Shown here piece after piece: positions 1 to 6,515 of a stretch of DNA of 17,169 nt. The DNA lies in contig JAFUQY010000129.1 of NCBI GenBank assembly GCA_017472105.1, forward strand, positions 1 to 17,169, in the 5' to 3' direction. Under the pieces are notes generated by a model. The model made no database searches. It saw only the letters and a program-made list of their open reading frames with translations, and had not been told where the DNA came from. This DNA is from Clostridia bacterium. GTDB taxonomy: Bacteria > Bacillota_A > Clostridia > Oscillospirales > CAG-272. The translations under genes were made by a program, and so were the position numbers. Every line of letters starts with the position of its first letter. Position 1 is the first letter of the stretch.

Positions 1-1107
1 TATAAAGAAGTATACGCGTACTACAAGAAAGAAACGGACGCAGAAAAGGAAAAGGTTATCGCAGCGGGCGGTCTTTGCATTATCGGTACCGAACGTCACG
101 AGTCCCGTCGTATTGACAACCAGCTCCGCGGTCGTTCCGGACGTCAGGGTGACCCCGGCGAATCCCGGTTCTTCCTCTCCTTTGAAGACGACCTCATGCG
201 TCTCTTCGGCTCCGAGCGCATTGCCGGTGTCGTTGACAAGCTCGGCATGGACGACGATACTCCCATCGACGCACAGATTCTCTCCGGCTCCATCGAATCC
301 GCGCAGAAGAAGCTCGAAGACCAGAACTTCACCCGCAGAAAGAACGTCCTCGCCTATGACGACGTCATGAACCAGCAGAGAACCGTCATCTACAAGCAGC
401 GCGGCGAAGTGCTTGACAACGCCAACCTGAAGGAAAAGATGAAGAGCATGATCCGCGAAACCATCAACGACGCGGTTGACAGCTTCCTTCACGAAGAATC
501 CACCGATCAGTGGGATGTGGAAGGTCTCAAGGCGAAGTACATGATGCTCTGCACGCCCGAAGAATGGCGCGATCTCTCCGGTGAACCCGCTGAACTGCGT
601 GAATCCATCCGCACCACTCTTCTCGAACGCGCGGAAGCTCTTCATGCATCCAAGGACGAGCTCTTCGGCGATGAAAAATTCCGTGAACTGGAACGTGTCT
701 TCCTTCTTGAAAACGTGGACAAGAAGTGGGAAGAGCACCTCGAAGCGATGGACTACCTCATGGAAACCATCCACCTTCAGGCATACGCACAGAGAAACCC
801 CATTTCCGAATACCGTCTCCACGGCGCGGATATGTTCGACGAAATGATTACCTCGATCCGCGACGATACCGTAAGAAAGGTTCTCGCCGTCATTCCGAGA
901 CCTCAGCAGCAGGAAATCAAGCGTGTTGAAGTCCTCAATGCGGTCAACGAAGGCTTCGCGGGCGGCGGTCAGAAGAAGATTGTTCAGAACAAGCCCGTCG
1001 TCAACAAGACTCCCAAGGTCGGCAGAAACGATCCCTGTCCCTGCGGAAGCGGCAAGAAGTACAAGAAGTGCTGCGGCGCAAATCAGGGCACTTCCGAGGA
1101 AGAATAA
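1..1107 (+). CDS. secA: Protein translocase ATPase SecA, C-terminal part (5' end outside window)
   Basis: SecA is the cytosolic ATPase motor that pushes preproteins through the SecYEG channel. The reading frame is open from base 1, giving 368 visible codons of a protein usually 840-950 residues long, so the N-terminal half is missing. Visible residues 29-53 carry the family hallmark of the second nucleotide-binding fold, including [11 protein letters not shown] and [12 protein letters not shown] (helicase motif VI region with the arginine finger). The helical scaffold and wing region follow ([15 protein letters not shown]). The end has the zinc-binding tail [14 protein letters not shown], with cysteines at visible residues 346, 348, 357 and 358; this tail binds SecB or ribosomes in characterised homologues. 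The stop is followed after 11 bases by a membrane protein gene, so cotranscription is likely. In many Firmicutes secA is followed by prfB, which is not the case here. Confidence 0.97.
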   Translation, partial: YKEVYAYYKKETDAEKEKVIAAGGLCIIGTERHESRRIDNQLRGRSGRQGDPGESRFFLSFEDDLMRLFGSERIAGVVDKLGMDDDTPIDAQILSGSIESAQKKLEDQNFTRRKNVLAYDDVMNQQRTVIYKQRGEVLDNANLKEKMKSMIRETINDAVDSFLHEESTDQWDVEGLKAKYMMLCTPEEWRDLSGEPAELRESIRTTLLERAEALHASKDELFGDEKFRELERVFLLENVDKKWEEHLEAMDYLMETIHLQAYAQRNPISEYRLHGADMFDEMITSIRDDTVRKVLAVIPRPQQQEIKRVEVLNAVNEGFAGGGQKKIVQNKPVVNKTPKVGRNDPCPCGSGKKYKKCCGANQGTSEEE

Positions 1108-1118
1108 GGAAAACTGAC

Positions 1119-1853
1119 ATGGGATTCGGTATTCTTCTCATCGGATATTTCGTCACATTCGCGTTCTCCATCTCCAGTTACTACTTCTTCGCGGACATTT
1201 TCGGTCTCTTCATCATTCTGTACGCATTCTCGAAGCTGTCGAAGTTCAACCGTTATTTCACCGACGCCATGCTGCCCGCACTTGTATTTCTCGTCCTGTG
1301 CGGCACGGGTGCGGCGGCAATGATGTTCGATCTCTATCCCATGGACGGCACGGCAGACCTCGTCGTCGACATTCTCAAGATTGCTGCCGCATGCGTGATG
1401 CACGTGTTCGTCTTTCTCGGAACCCGCGGAATCTCCCTCGGCGCTTCATCGGATAAGCTGGTGAAGAAAACCGAGCGGAATTTCGTGGCGACCATGATCT
1501 ACTACACTGCAAATCTTGCCATCGTACTGCTGTCCTTCTTCGTGGATTTTGAGACGCAGTACGTCAGCACCGTGGTGTATCTCTACTGGATTGTCTGCAT
1601 CGTGCTCAATCTCGCGCTGTTCTACCACTGCTTCGGCATCCTGATCCCGGCGGATGAGGACGAAGATGCGGTGAAGCGTTCGAAATTCGAGTTCATCAAC
1701 AAGATCAACGACAAATTCGACGAGCTCGATATCAAGTCCAACGAGTACCGCAAGCAGTCCATGCAGATGGCAATGGATGAAGCCATGAAGCGTGCGGACG
1801 AAAAAAAGAAAAACGAAAAGCCCCGCCACGTGCATCCGAAAAAGAAAAAATAA
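1119..1853 (+). CDS. Uncharacterised multi-pass membrane protein with Lys-rich cytosolic tail
   Basis: I do not recognise a named family for this 244-residue protein. It starts at the ATG at 1119, 11 bases after the secA stop, with an AAGGAA ribosome site at 1106-1111; the longer frame from 1068 would run into secA and has no ribosome site. Hydrophobic stretches lie near residues 1-24, 26-41, 50-70, 80-101, 121-142 and 146-175, suggesting five or six membrane spans. From about residue 176 the protein is charged and ends in a strongly basic tail (many Lys, and the final KPRHVHPKKKK), presumably cytosolic by the positive-inside rule. Its first 47 residues align without gaps with those of the next gene (14 identities, including the MGFG start and a D..G.F.I.....KLS.F pattern). 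A role linked to secretion is suggested only by position. Confidence 0.85.
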   Translation: MGFGILLIGYFVTFAFSISSYYFFADIFGLFIILYAFSKLSKFNRYFTDAMLPALVFLVLCGTGAAAMMFDLYPMDGTADLVVDILKIAAACVMHVFVFLGTRGISLGASSDKLVKKTERNFVATMIYYTANLAIVLLSFFVDFETQYVSTVVYLYWIVCIVLNLALFYHCFGILIPADEDEDAVKRSKFEFINKINDKFDELDIKSNEYRKQSMQMAMDEAMKRADEKKKNEKPRHVHPKKKK

Positions 1854-1880
1854 GTCTGAAATCAAAGAGGAGGAACCATC

Positions 1881-3272
1881 ATGGGCTTTGGTCTGGTCAC
1901 AGCCGGATTCATACTCCTGTTCAATCCGGTTTTCTATGTCATTGACGTGATCCCGGACGCAATCGGATTCTTTCTGATCGTCGCCGGTCTGACAAAACTG
2001 TCCTATTTCATCGAAAAAATCGCGCAGTCGCGGAGTATGTTCCTGAAGCTGGCGTTTGTTGAGGCCGCCAAGATCTTCTCGCTCCTTCTCATCCCGTACA
2101 ACGGCGGCTCGGACAAGGTGCTGTACACGTTCGTGTTCTCTATTGTCGAGCTTCTGATGTTCATTCCCGCGCTGAATAACCTGTTTGAAGGTCTGTCCTA
2201 TACCGGAATCTGGTACGGCGGCACCGCGCTTTACGCCAAGCGTGACATCACGAAGACCGTGAAGAGCGGCGGCAGAACGGAAAAGAAGGTTGTCCGCAGT
2301 GTGGATGCCATGTCGTCCGCGAAAACCGGAATCCTTGCTTTCTACATATTCCGCATCGTCGCAACCATGCTTCCCGAGCTGACCGAGCTTCAGCTGTACG
2401 ATTATCTCGGCGAAGTCACGGCACTCAGCAGAAGCGCGACATATTATAAACCGTTCCTCTACGTCGTGTTCGCGCTTGCCGTCGTCATCTGGGGCGTGCG
2501 GTACATCCTCCGCGTCAGCAGATTCTTCGGCTCTCTGAAGAAGGATAAGGCGTACATCGATGCGCTGAACCGCAAGTACGAGTTCGATATTCTCCCGAAG
2601 GGCAATTTCTTCGCGGCGCGTACCATGAAGACGGTGCTCCTGCTCCTGCTTCTCGCGTCTGCCTCCTCCATCATGATCGTCCTCGACGGCGTCAATATCA
2701 TGATCGGTGCAATCTCGGCAGGACTTCTCATCGCAGCAGCCGTCATGCTCAGACGCTATGTCAAAGCGGCGGTGTTCATCATCCCGATTGCCGGTGTGCG
2801 TGCGGTTCTCTCCGTCATCAATTTCGTGACGCAGTATTATTACTTCGCCGAATACAATGCAATGGATGCAAAGTGGATCTCCGGTGCGACCGAGCGTTAC
2901 TACAACCTCGCAATGCTGGAGGCTGTCGAATACGTCTTCGCACTGGCATCCTTCCTGTTCTTCATTGCCGTGCTGATGAAGGCGGTCAAGGGTCATCTTG
3001 AAATCACCGGCGTGGAAACCGACAATGCCATGTATTCCAAGCGGAACCGTGATATCGAAACCTACAACATCGTCGGCTCCAAGCTCCTTCTGACAGCGGT
3101 CCTCGCCATCATCAACTTCATCATGTTCTGCGCGTACCATTATCTCACGGTGGAAATGGAGGCGATCGGCGTTATCACCACGATCATCACCCTCATCTGG
3201 ATCGCGTACACGGTTTACACGACCAACACCATCGCAAACCTCGTTTACAACAAGGAGCTGGAACGCTTCTGA
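1881..3272 (+). CDS. Uncharacterised polytopic membrane protein, N-terminus related to the preceding gene
   Basis: A 463-residue membrane protein of unknown function. The start is firm: ATG at 1881 preceded by GAGGAGG at 1867-1873 with seven bases of spacing. About ten hydrophobic segments can be seen. The N-terminal hairpin carries IPDAIGFFLIVAGLTKLS, a type of sequence I recall from uncharacterised clostridial membrane proteins. A soluble, basic loop sits near residues 120-150 (KTVKSGGRTEKKVV) and another near 225-250. There is no signal for an enzyme, transporter signature, ATP-binding motif or receptor domain. It lies 27 bases after the related 244-residue gene, and both probably belong to the secA transcription unit, which ends at the terminator just downstream. 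Tandem duplication followed by divergence, with the upstream copy shortened, is the simplest reading of the shared N-terminus. Confidence 0.85.
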   Translation: MGFGLVTAGFILLFNPVFYVIDVIPDAIGFFLIVAGLTKLSYFIEKIAQSRSMFLKLAFVEAAKIFSLLLIPYNGGSDKVLYTFVFSIVELLMFIPALNNLFEGLSYTGIWYGGTALYAKRDITKTVKSGGRTEKKVVRSVDAMSSAKTGILAFYIFRIVATMLPELTELQLYDYLGEVTALSRSATYYKPFLYVVFALAVVIWGVRYILRVSRFFGSLKKDKAYIDALNRKYEFDILPKGNFFAARTMKTVLLLLLLASASSIMIVLDGVNIMIGAISAGLLIAAAVMLRRYVKAAVFIIPIAGVRAVLSVINFVTQYYYFAEYNAMDAKWISGATERYYNLAMLEAVEYVFALASFLFFIAVLMKAVKGHLEITGVETDNAMYSKRNRDIETYNIVGSKLLLTAVLAIINFIMFCAYHYLTVEMEAIGVITTIITLIWIAYTVYTTNTIANLVYNKELERF

Positions 3273-3286
3273 TCCCGGACAAACAC

Positions 3287-3326
3287 AAAACTGCGGAATC
3301 CAAAAAACGGAAACCGCAGTTTTTTT
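3287..3326. terminator. Intrinsic terminator after the secA-membrane protein unit
   Basis: AAAACTGCGG at 3287-3296 pairs perfectly with CCGCAGTTTT at 3314-3323, with a 17-base loop, and a run of seven T follows at 3320-3326. It lies 15 bases after the stop at 3272, so it fits the plus-strand unit best. Read on the minus strand the hairpin is followed by TTTTGTGTTT, so it may also serve, less efficiently, the converging glycyl radical enzyme gene that stops at 3343. Confidence 0.85.
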
Positions 3327-3342
3327 CTATTCACTTGAGTTC

Positions 3343-5457
3343 TCAGATGCTTCCGCCGGAGGTGCGTTCGATGACCATGTCCTGCCAGTTTTTGTTCAGC
3401 GTCACGAACCGTGCATTCCAGCCGGATACCCGGACGGAGAGCGTCTTGTACTGCTCCGGATTTTCGCGTGCGGCAAGCAGAACCGATGCGTCAATCACGT
3501 CCGTCTGCATGAAGAAGCCGCCGAGCGCGAGAAAGGTCTTCATCAGCCCGATGAGTGCCGCAATGCCGTTCTCACCCGAAACCGACGTCGGATGGAGCCG
3601 GATATCGAGCGCCGCACCGGAAACCTGCTTTTTCAGATCCGCCTTGCAGTACGATTTGATGACTGCCGTTGCGCCTTCGGTGTCCGTACCCGGCGTGGGA
3701 CTGTCGTTGCCGGCGAGAATTGCGTCCTGCTTCGTGCCCATCGGCGAGGGAACACGGCTGTACATCCAGTCAATCTGCCGCCCGAATGTGGATACGCCCG
3801 GAATGTAAATCACGGGAGATTCGCCGTTGTGCGCCAGAACCAGATCCGCGAAGGTATCGAGAATCCGCGCGACATATCCGTCCGCTTCGTCGTCATCGTT
3901 GCCGTAGTAGGTGATCGTGTTCATCGCGCGCTGACGGAGTTCTTCGTAACCCTCCCAGTTGACGGAGAGCGCATGCATCAGCTCGTCAAACGACACGATT
4001 TTCTGCCGGAAGCACAGCTCGTCGATTGCATGAATGCTGTTGCCGGCATCCGGTGCACCGCCGATGTGCAGGGAAAACGCCGTGTATCTCGGACCGCCGC
4101 GGTAGTAGGACTTGCCGTTCTTCGCGCAGTCTTCGGTGAAGAGGGAAATCACCTCGGACGGCGGACCGGATTCGCGCCACTTCCACTTGCCCGGGATATC
4201 GCTCCGGTTTCGGCTGTAACAGAGATTGGCGAAATTCTGATCGATAAACTCCTTCATCCGTGCGAAATACGCATCCCACAGCTCCTCAGCCGATGCGAAC
4301 GAGCGCGGATTGTCCGGTAGTCCGATAACGTCCTTCATCAGCATCGAGTAGCTGTCGAACGGCTGGTAAATGAAATAAGTCTGCCCGGGAATCTGAACCT
4401 CCCAGCAGCCGTCGTTCGCAAATCCGCGCGCCTCGATGGGATCGTATCCGATGGAGGTCAGCGAATCGAAGATCAGCTCTTCGTTGTAAACCGCAATAAT
4501 CCCGCCGCCATAGCGAACCACTTCCGCAATCCGCTTCAGAAGGCGTTCGTCCGTATTTTTGTTCAGCCGCACCGTGATCGGAAAGTCGGAAATCCCCAGC
4601 TCCTCGACGATATCGAGCACGAGATAGGTGACCTCGTTCGTGACTTCGTTTCCGTCCCGGTCAATTCCGGCGAGAACGATGTTCTGATAATGTTGTGCGT
4701 CGCCGGTACCCACGGGAGTGTCGGACTGAATCCATTCGCAGCCCTTGATGAAGAAATGCGCCAGAATCTCACGCGCTTCGTCGATGGTAATCCGTCTGTC
4801 AGCGAGATCCTGCTTCAGATAGGGACCGAGCATCTCGTCAATCCGTCCGATTCCGGGCCAGTTGCCGGTCAGCCGCGTGAATGCAAAGGTGAACCACAGA
4901 CTCTGCACCGCTTCATGGAATGTCCGCGGCGTCTGGAAGGGAACCCGCAGGAGCATTTCGTGGCATTCGGGATTCTTTTCGCGGGTCGCCGCAAGATACC
5001 GGCTGTGCCAGATGCGGAAATGATGCACGACGCGTTTGAGATACTCGTTGTACGGCCGGTCACTGTACTGCTCCAGCTCCTTCGCGATTCCGCCGATGCC
5101 GATTTTCAGCACGCGGTCGAATCCGAGCGTCACATGGCTCACGGAGCTGTGCACGTAATGTCCGTTGTACTGCGCCGGAACGGTATGATGAATCGCGGAA
5201 CCGAGCGTTGCGGAGCCGACAATGCGTTCGCCGTCGATGAGCCGGACGGGACTTTTCCGCACGATGGCGTCGATGCAGTGGGAATACTGTTCGCGCGGCT
5301 CCATGGCGTCAAATCCGGCAACCGTGTCCACATCCACGTGCATCGTCTTCATGCATTCGTCGCCGTATCTGCCGTGCAGACTGTCCCACGCAAACTGCCG
5401 GGTCGCTTCACACAGACGTACGGGACGCGTCAGACCGGTTGTGCATAAAAATTCCAT
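3343..5457 (-). CDS. Glycyl radical enzyme of the pyruvate formate-lyase superfamily, substrate unknown
   Basis: A 704-residue oxygen-sensitive radical enzyme. In this superfamily a radical-SAM activase makes a backbone glycyl radical, which forms a thiyl radical on an active-site cysteine that attacks the substrate. The C-terminal glycyl loop reads VRVSGWNARF, with the radical Gly at 679, 25 residues from the end. The cysteine loop reads NDGCWEVQIPG, with Cys351 and Glu353. A single Cys in a G-C-x-E context matches the dehydratase/lyase branch (glycerol and propanediol dehydratases, choline lyase use GCVE) rather than pyruvate formate-lyase, which has two adjacent Cys. Tryptophan in the x position is unusual. 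The start at 5457 has AGGAGG at 5462-5467; the frame stays open to 5508 but that extension covers the -10 box. No activase lies in the window. Substrate cannot be assigned. Confidence 0.9.
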   Translation of the reverse strand: MEFLCTTGLTRPVRLCEATRQFAWDSLHGRYGDECMKTMHVDVDTVAGFDAMEPREQYSHCIDAIVRKSPVRLIDGERIVGSATLGSAIHHTVPAQYNGHYVHSSVSHVTLGFDRVLKIGIGGIAKELEQYSDRPYNEYLKRVVHHFRIWHSRYLAATREKNPECHEMLLRVPFQTPRTFHEAVQSLWFTFAFTRLTGNWPGIGRIDEMLGPYLKQDLADRRITIDEAREILAHFFIKGCEWIQSDTPVGTGDAQHYQNIVLAGIDRDGNEVTNEVTYLVLDIVEELGISDFPITVRLNKNTDERLLKRIAEVVRYGGGIIAVYNEELIFDSLTSIGYDPIEARGFANDGCWEVQIPGQTYFIYQPFDSYSMLMKDVIGLPDNPRSFASAEELWDAYFARMKEFIDQNFANLCYSRNRSDIPGKWKWRESGPPSEVISLFTEDCAKNGKSYYRGGPRYTAFSLHIGGAPDAGNSIHAIDELCFRQKIVSFDELMHALSVNWEGYEELRQRAMNTITYYGNDDDEADGYVARILDTFADLVLAHNGESPVIYIPGVSTFGRQIDWMYSRVPSPMGTKQDAILAGNDSPTPGTDTEGATAVIKSYCKADLKKQVSGAALDIRLHPTSVSGENGIAALIGLMKTFLALGGFFMQTDVIDASVLLAARENPEQYKTLSVRVSGWNARFVTLNKNWQDMVIERTSGGSI

Positions 5458-5461
5458 AAGT

Positions 5462-5467
5462 CCTCCT
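5462..5467 (-). promoter_or_regulatory. Ribosome binding site that fixes the glycyl radical enzyme start
   Basis: On the minus strand AGGAGG sits four bases before the ATG at 5457-5455. A longer in-frame start at 5508 exists, but it would place codons across the TATAAT box at 5497-5502 and lacks its own ribosome site, so the 5457 start is preferred. Confidence 0.8.
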
Positions 5468-5496
5468 GTCAGTCTTCTCGTTTCCTTGTTGATTCC

Positions 5497-5525
5497 ATTA
5501 TAATACATCCGGACGGAGTTGGCAA
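5497..5525 (-). promoter_or_regulatory. SigA-type promoter of the glycyl radical enzyme gene
   Basis: Read on the minus strand: -35 TTGCCA (5525-5520, five of six consensus bases), a 17-base spacer, and a perfect -10 TATAAT (5502-5497). Transcription would start near 5490, giving a leader of about 33 bases before the ATG at 5457. Confidence 0.8.
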
Positions 5526-5540
5526 GAGTCCGCGAAATCT

Positions 5541-5561
5541 TTTTGTAAAAAATTCACAAAA
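5541..5561. promoter_or_regulatory. 21-base inverted repeat, candidate operator between divergent promoters
   Basis: TTTTGTAAA-AAA-TTCACAAAA: two nine-base arms around a three-base centre, with one mismatch between the arms. It lies between the two divergent -35 boxes. Its centre is about 61 bases upstream of the predicted glycyl radical enzyme start site and about 50 bases upstream of the phosphodiesterase start site. The half-site TTGT.A..TTCACAA resembles redox or CRP/FNR-type sites, but the spacing is one base short of the classic Rex (18 bases) and CRP (N6 core) arrangements, so the regulator is left open. Confidence 0.5.
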
Positions 5562-5565
5562 GCTA

Positions 5566-5594
5566 TGGAAAAACGGAAAGGAATGTGCTAAAAT
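5566..5594 (+). promoter_or_regulatory. Promoter of the glycerophosphodiester phosphodiesterase gene
   Basis: -10 TAAAAT at 5589-5594 with an extended TGC at 5586-5588, a 17-base spacer, and a weak -35 TGGAAA at 5566-5571 (four of six). The poor -35 plus extended -10 suggests either moderate strength or dependence on an activator bound at the nearby inverted repeat. Confidence 0.6.
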
Positions 5595-5633
5595 AAGAAA
5601 AACAAAATTCATCCGAATCAAGGAGAAACAGCT

Positions 5634-6362
5634 ATGCCTACCAACACCATCAAACTCGCGTACAAGAAGAGCACTCAGCTCGTTGCACACCGCGGCGTCT
5701 CCGGTCTGGAACGTGAAAATACCGCAGCCGCATTCATCGCAGCGGGCAACCGTACCTACTTCGGCGTGGAAACCGACATTTACCACACCTCCGACGGCAA
5801 GTATGTCTGCCACCACGACGGCTCCACCAAGAGAATCTGCGACGTTGATCTTCCCATCGAAGGCTCCACTTTTGATGAACTCCGCGCGCTCAACCTGACC
5901 GACGTTGACGGTGCGACCGACAGAGGCGAAATCCGCATCTGCACGCCCTACGAATACATGAAGATCTGCAAGAAGTACGCAAAGCACTGCGTTCCCGAGC
6001 TGAAATCCAACTTCACTCTCGAAGAAATGAAGGAAATCATGCAGATTTTCGCGGATGCCGACTATCTCGACGACACCTGCTTCATCGCGTTCAACATCGC
6101 AAACCTCGACCTCGTCAAGCAGATCCGTCCCGAACAGGAATGCCAGTTCCTCACCTCCAAGTGTGACGATGGTCTCCCGGCTATGCTCGCCGAAAGAAAG
6201 ATGGGTCTCGACATCCACTACGGCGCGCTCACTCCCGAAAGAATCAAGGCATGCCACGACGCCGGTGTTGAAGTAAACTGCTGGACTGTGGATGATCCCG
6301 AAAAGGCACAGGAACTCATCGACTGGGGTATTGACTATATCACCACGAACATTCTCGAGTAA
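5634..6362 (+). CDS. Glycerophosphodiester phosphodiesterase (UgpQ-like, cytoplasmic)
   Basis: Enzymes of this family hydrolyse glycerophosphodiesters (glycerophosphocholine, -ethanolamine, -glycerol) to glycerol-3-phosphate and the free alcohol. The 242-residue protein has the full GDPD signature: HRG at residues 19-21 and ENTAAAF from 28, the metal-ligand pair in GVETDI (Glu46, Asp48), the second catalytic His in HHD (His61), and the PELKS strand (Glu122, Lys124). There is no signal peptide or membrane segment and the length is close to E. coli UgpQ (247), so cytoplasmic action is expected. The ATG at 5634 follows AAGGAG at 5620-5625. Codon use is strongly biased (AAG, GAA, CTC, ATC), like secA and argR, hinting at good expression. 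It is divergent from the glycyl radical enzyme and monocistronic, ending in its own terminator. The exact substrate is not deducible. Confidence 0.9.
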   Translation: MPTNTIKLAYKKSTQLVAHRGVSGLERENTAAAFIAAGNRTYFGVETDIYHTSDGKYVCHHDGSTKRICDVDLPIEGSTFDELRALNLTDVDGATDRGEIRICTPYEYMKICKKYAKHCVPELKSNFTLEEMKEIMQIFADADYLDDTCFIAFNIANLDLVKQIRPEQECQFLTSKCDDGLPAMLAERKMGLDIHYGALTPERIKACHDAGVEVNCWTVDDPEKAQELIDWGIDYITTNILE

Positions 6363-6396
6363 TCCGGCGCTTCGGCTGCATAAATCAACCAATCTG

Positions 6397-6437
6397 AATA
6401 CGGCATGGGATGCTGTCGTCTCACGCCGTATTTTTTT
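6397..6437 (+). terminator. Intrinsic terminator after the phosphodiesterase gene
   Basis: AATACGGC at 6397-6404 pairs with GCCGTATT at 6425-6432; inside the loop GGGA can pair with TCTC, lengthening the stem. Seven T follow at 6431-6437. It separates the phosphodiesterase from the next plus-strand gene. In the rest of the 153-base gap up to 6515 I see no convincing promoter, only a weak TACATT at 6472-6477. Confidence 0.85.
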
Positions 6438-6515
6438 GAAAAAAATTCCGGATTTAGTGGAACAAAACGCATACATTCTGCGTCTTATCTGACAGAACAC
6501 CAAAGGAGGTACGAT

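Noticed and set aside
1446..3140. Long open frame on the minus strand (about 564 codons) opposite the two membrane protein genes
   Set aside because: Its translation is rich in His, Asp, Glu and Arg with no recognisable motif, as expected opposite biased GC-rich codons. The plus-strand genes have ribosome sites and coherent membrane segments.
5458..5508. Seventeen-codon N-terminal extension of the glycyl radical enzyme
   Set aside because: It would include the TATAAT box at 5497-5502 and lacks a ribosome site, while ATG 5457 has AGGAGG just upstream.
5543..5559. Exact Rex or CRP operator
   Set aside because: The repeat TTGTAAA-AAA-TTCACAA is 17 bases; Rex sites are 18 with a four-base centre and CRP sites have a six-base core. 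Kept only as an operator of unknown protein.
5469..6503. Minus-strand open frame (about 344 codons) opposite the phosphodiesterase
   Set aside because: It runs through a terminator and two promoters and lies opposite a complete GDPD enzyme.
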